The notes beneath the pieces are model-generated. The model was not told the DNA's origin, made no database searches, and worked only from the letters and a program-made list of their open reading frames with translations. Below are positions 60,952 to 64,000 of a stretch of DNA of 64,000 bases, piece by piece. The stretch comes from Streptococcus suis (GTDB lineage Bacteria; Bacillota; Bacilli; Lactobacillales; Streptococcaceae): positions 1,116,001 to 1,180,000 of the forward strand of contig CP025095.1 of assembly GCA_002831545.1 (NCBI GenBank), given 5' to 3'. How positions within the stretch are numbered: the stretch's first letter is position 1; each line of letters opens with the position of its first letter. The translations under genes were made by a program, and so were the position numbers.

Positions 60952-61622
60952 ATATGAAAATAATTCAAAGTGAGTGGCTGAAAATTAAAATGTCATATCC
61001 AAGCTATCTTATATTAGGTTTTTCGCTAATTGAAATAATCACGATTTTGCCATATTTAATATTTGTGAAAAGTAGTAAAGCTTTAGAAGCTGCTATCTTC
61101 TTTCCAATGCTAGTTATTGCAGTAATCATTAGCTTAGTAGCTATTTTGATTTGTGAACAAGAAGAGCAGGCTAATCACTTTCAAATATTGATTAGTGAAC
61201 GGGAAGGAGCTAAGTTATGGGCGGCTAAGATCATAATTTTAGATTTAATGCTTTTACTACCAACAATTGGGGTATGGAGCTTATTATACTTAGTTTTCAA
61301 GCAAGATTCATATTTAACAGTTGGATTAATCTATTGGTTATTAAGTGCTTTCCTAAATCATTTTCACTTATTGTTAGCCTTTCTTTTAGGAAATAGTGGG
61401 AATTTGATTGTAGCGTTTATTGAGTGTTTACTTATTATCTTTGCAACAAATAAGGTATTTTTAGAGATGCACTGGTTACCAATAGCACTACCAATTAATA
61501 TGATTTTAGAACCTGTAGATGGGTATTTAGTAAACCTATCTATCTTTATCAGTTGGATAGTTTTGCTATTTTTAGCTCAAATATATTTACTAAAATACTC
61601 AAAAATTAAAATATTGAAGTAA
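60948..61622 (+). CDS. lanG: LanG, lantibiotic immunity ABC permease
   Basis: A second permease of 224 residues with six hydrophobic segments, starting MNMKIIQSEWLKIKMSYPSY at the ATGA overlap with lanE. In the nisin system NisG completes the NisFEG exporter. No LanI lipoprotein gene is seen before the window ends, so it may lie downstream of lanC, as in the nisin U order. Confidence 0.88.
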   Translation: MNMKIIQSEWLKIKMSYPSYLILGFSLIEIITILPYLIFVKSSKALEAAIFFPMLVIAVIISLVAILICEQEEQANHFQILISEREGAKLWAAKIIILDLMLLLPTIGVWSLLYLVFKQDSYLTVGLIYWLLSAFLNHFHLLLAFLLGNSGNLIVAFIECLLIIFATNKVFLEMHWLPIALPINMILEPVDGYLVNLSIFISWIVLLFLAQIYLLKYSKIKILK

Positions 61623-61663
61623 TTAATCATTTTATTCAAAAAAATATATATAGAAAAATTTTT

Positions 61664-61696
61664 TCTGAACAAATTCTGAAATACGAGTATTATAAT
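61664..61696 (+). promoter_or_regulatory. LanR-box promoter upstream of lanA
   Basis: TCTGAACAAATTCT (61664-61677) and TATAAT (61691-61696) repeat the lanP and lanF promoter design with the same 10-base gap. It drives the precursor gene and, by read-through, lanB. Confidence 0.85.
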
Positions 61697-61746
61697 ACAG
61701 GTGTTCGAACAAATAAAATAAATTTCAAAAATTGGAGGAAATTATA

Positions 61747-61912
61747 ATGCAAAATAATGATTTTAATCTTGACCTAGTGTCAACTTCAAAAGAAAAAAAA
61801 ACAGGGTGCTTCACCACGTATTACTAGTATCTCATTATGTACAGCTGGTTGTATTACAGGTAGAATTATGGGATGTCATAAGACACCAACAGTTTCATGT
61901 AACTGTCACTAA
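61747..61912 (+). pseudogene. lanA: LanA, nisin-like lantibiotic precursor with a +1 frameshift in the leader
   Basis: An ATG after TTGGAGGAA opens MQNNDFNLDLVSTSKEKK with the FNLD box of class I leaders, but an A9 run (61792-61801) shifts the frame and a stop follows at TATTACTAG. One base fewer restores QGASPR, the LanP site, and the 30-residue core: ring A/B part ITSISLCTAGC (1-11), ITGRIMGC (12-19), hinge HKTP (20-23), ring D/E part TVSCNCH (24-30). Ring-forming residues match nisin: S3-C7, T8-C11, T13-C19, T24-C27 and S26-C29. The hinge is one residue longer than in nisin (NMK) and the positively charged tail is absent. It is either an assembly error in the homopolymer or a silenced (possibly phase-variable) gene. 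Confidence 0.85.
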
Positions 61913-61927
61913 TTAACTTTTTATTTG

Positions 61928-61957
61928 GGTAGCAGCTATTTAGTCATGCTACCTTTA
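61928..61957 (+). terminator. attenuator between lanA and lanB
   Basis: GGTAGCA (61928-61934) pairs with TGCTACC (61947-61953), followed by TTTATTTTTAT. A partial terminator here is usual in lantibiotic operons and keeps lanA RNA in excess over lanB. Confidence 0.85.
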
Positions 61958-62034
61958 TTTTTATCAGTTTTGTTCGATATTGAATAAAGCTGATAAAAGT
62001 AAAATAAATGCTGTAGAATGTAATTTATTTAAAA

Positions 62035-62062
62035 TCTATAATCACTAATCTATAATCACTAA
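62035..62062 (+). repeat. 14-bp tandem repeat upstream of lanB
   Basis: TCTATAATCACTAA occurs twice in direct tandem (62035-62048 and 62049-62062), 35 bases before the lanB start. TATAAT in each unit could act as a weak -10. Role unknown. Confidence 0.6.
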
Positions 62063-62097
62063 ATGAAGTTATGAAATACCAAAGGAGATAGGAAAAA

Positions 62098-64000
62098 TGG
62101 TGAATGACAAATATTTTAAGACAGATTCTTATTTAATTCGAAGTTCAATTTTAGAAACTCAGACTAAAAATTTTGTGAATAATATTGACTTTTTAGAACA
62201 TTTGAAGAATGATCAAATGTTTTTAGAGCAATTATTTTTTGCCAATTCGTCTCTCTACTATCAACTACTAAAATACTATCAAGGTAACATTTCTAATACT
62301 AAAAAAGTAGATAAAATTGCAATTTCAGTATATCGATATTATAAACGTTCTCATGGAAGGCCAACTCCATTGGGATTATTCAGCGAAACCTCTATAGGGA
62401 CATTTCAAGAGAATAATCATATGAAACTTAATGAAAATGTAAATAAAATTATTACATTGGATGCTGAATGGTTAATGTTATTAGTCTATAAATTTGAATC
62501 TGAGTACTACAACTCACTAAGTTTTACTATTAATAATGCTTGTTATAAAAAAGGTGATAGGATTTATCAACTTTACTCACTCATTGAAGATCAAGAAAAA
62601 ATTAGTATTAGGGAAACTTCAGTATATAAAATAATTTCAAAAAATTGTAGTCGGGGTTACTGTAATTATCGAAAACTTATTGAAGAGTTAGTTAGTGTAT
62701 ATGGAATAGAAAGTTCTAATCTTGCCGAGGACTATATTTTAACTTTAATAAAAAATCATTACCTTTTATCGGATATTCAAAAAGATATACTATGCGGTTC
62801 ACCAAGAGAAAAATTGTTAGATTTTATTTCACGTAATTATATAGACATTCATATAAAAACTTCATTGCGTAATATTTTTGAAATGATTGATTTATACTCG
62901 AAACTTCCAATTGGAGAAGGGGTTGCACTCTTAGAAAAAATTTATGAAACAATGTCATCAATCGTAAGAAGTAAATCGTACCTTAAAATTGATCTGATAT
63001 CTAACTATTCTGAGTTTTCATTCTCAACTCAAATACAAGAGAAGTTCGAAAGATTTGCAAACTTCATAGCTCTTTCAACAGAATCTACTAATAAAACACA
63101 TCTTGATTACTATTCAGAAGCTTTTTTAGAAAAATATGGACTTGAAAGAGAAGTCAAATTAGTTGAACTATTGGATCCCTGTATTGGTTTAGGAGCTCCA
63201 TTTGGTTATAATCATCCTAGTAATGATTTCATAATGGAGGAACCACCTTTTGAATTTTACTCCGAAGCGGAAGAACAAATGTATCTGGATCTATATACTA
63301 AAGCAGTTAGTGAGCGAAGACCTATTGAACTTTCATCAATAGTAAATCATTATGAAAAAATTAATTCAGAAAAGTTATCTAATATAGACGGTTTTGATCT
63401 TTTTTTTAATATGGTAAAAAAGGATGGTAAAACAATCTTTAGTCTTAGTAATATTATTGGTTCAAATACATTAGGTGGCGGTTCCGGTCGTTTTGCTGGC
63501 TTGAGTGGCACTCTACAGAATTTTCATGAGAAACTATTACAACATGAAGATAGAATTGGGGACTTAGATAATATTAGTACTTGCGAAATTTTATTTTTAC
63601 CAGAGAACTTGAGGCATAGAAATATTATGAATACTGTTTCAAATAGAAATTTCTGCCTTCCTATATCTACAGATGTTTCTGGTAAGAAAATTTTATTAGA
63701 AGATATTTATATAGGACTTAGCTCAGATTTGAAATTTTACGCTAGGGATATAAGAAGTGGAGAGTTTATCAGATTTTATTCTACCAATATGTACAATTTG
63801 ACGTTATTTTGTAATGAGCTAAGATTTTTAGTTGAAATTTCAATAAAAAATAATATTGGAAAAATACCTTGGGAAATAATTTATAAAAATTTTAGTTATG
63901 TACCTAGATTGACTTTTGAAGATATTATCATAGCTCCTGCAAAGTGGCGTGTTCGTGTTAATGATACTATGAACTCAGTTAATCAAATTGTAAAAAAATA
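62098..64000 (+). CDS. lanB: LanB, lantibiotic dehydratase (5' part)
   Basis: The frame is open from the ATG after GGAGATAGG to the window end (634 codons). NisB-like dehydratases are about 990 residues, so roughly two thirds are present. It shows the conserved HGRPTPLGLFS-type segment (residues about 82-92) and, later, the LGGGSGRFAGL and the APAKWRVRVND segment typical of LanB N-terminal domains. LanB glutamylates serine and threonine of the precursor, using glutamyl-tRNA, and eliminates to give Dha/Dhb. lanT, lanC and lanI probably follow outside the window. Confidence 0.93.

Noticed and set aside
61747..61830. Translation of the lantibiotic core from an internal start instead of a frameshift
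   Set aside because: No ATG, GTG or TTG with a ribosome site lies just upstream of GASPR in the core frame, and a core without the FNLD leader would not be modified.
1..64000. tRNA or rRNA genes and ICE attachment ends
   Set aside because: No cloverleaf or rRNA sequence and no integrase or terminal direct repeat was recognised, so the outer ends of the ICE lie outside the window.

Overview
The window reads as chromosome of a low-GC Streptococcus, most likely Streptococcus suis. It carries a large integrative and conjugative element (ICE) whose gene set (PcfB-like protein, VirD4, small membrane protein, VirB6, PrgI, VirB4, CHAP/lysozyme protein, antigen I/II adhesin, methylase-SNF2 giant protein, TOPRIM protein, MobC/MobP relaxase) fits the ICESa2603-like streptococcal family. 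The species and family names are inferences from protein content; no tRNA, rRNA or housekeeping gene is present to confirm them.

Layout. 1-2640: start of the conjugation cluster (C5 DNA methyltransferase end, small ICE genes, an Spx-like protein, a CPBP protease, the 5' half of a PcfB/DUF3801-like gene). 2641-7111: an Inc18-plasmid-like (pSM19035/pAMbeta1 type) insert with a Tn917 remnant carrying erm(B) copy 1, a topoisomerase remnant, the delta (ParA) and omega partition genes and the epsilon-zeta toxin-antitoxin pair. 7112-18068: the type IV secretion genes; virB6 has a frameshift, and virB4 is split by a group II intron with its own reverse transcriptase. 18084-19784: an AbiE-type toxin-antitoxin operon with a perfect palindromic operator. 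19995-25617: an LPXTG antigen I/II adhesin and small partners. 25669-36340: the giant methylase-helicase gene, broken by a second plasmid-type insert (29871-34434) with erm(B) copy 2, truncated sat4, aph(3')-IIIa and a second omega-epsilon-zeta' set. About 36341-47645: an integrative mobilizable element (IME) of higher GC and clostridial style (tnpV, tet(O), three sigma-like proteins, an ATPase, a MobV relaxase with a recognisable oriT, ParB, a large serine recombinase). Its recombinase is itself split by a third, inverted erm(B) fragment. 47704-54274: ICE replication/mobilization genes, an Abi-family HEPN protein preceded by what looks like a small structured RNA, an oriT-like region, two MobC-like proteins and the relaxase. 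54305-64000: a nisin-type lantibiotic locus in the order lanP-R-K-[IS]-F-E-G-A-B, with lanB running off the window.

How it works together. The ICE encodes its own transfer machine, but four of its genes are damaged (pcfB-like, virB6, the SNF2 protein twice) and one depends on intron splicing, so self-transfer is doubtful unless splicing works and the frameshift is an assembly error. The cargo confers MLS resistance (three erm(B) copies that differ in leader, promoter and one active-site residue), tetracycline resistance (tet(O)) and aminoglycoside resistance (aph(3')-IIIa). It also encodes stability or defence modules (omega-epsilon-zeta, AbiE, Abi/HEPN) and a competition system (lantibiotic). 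Three near-identical TCT-N8-TCT promoters precede lanP, lanF and lanA, so one LanR-LanK circuit should control processing, immunity and precursor synthesis.

The most interesting new items are: the divergent nisin-like precursor with a frameshift in an A9 run; the Abi/HEPN gene with its upstream terminator-ended RNA; the MobV-type oriT; the cysteine-less Spx-like protein; and a 19-bp motif repeated ahead of three ICE gene blocks.
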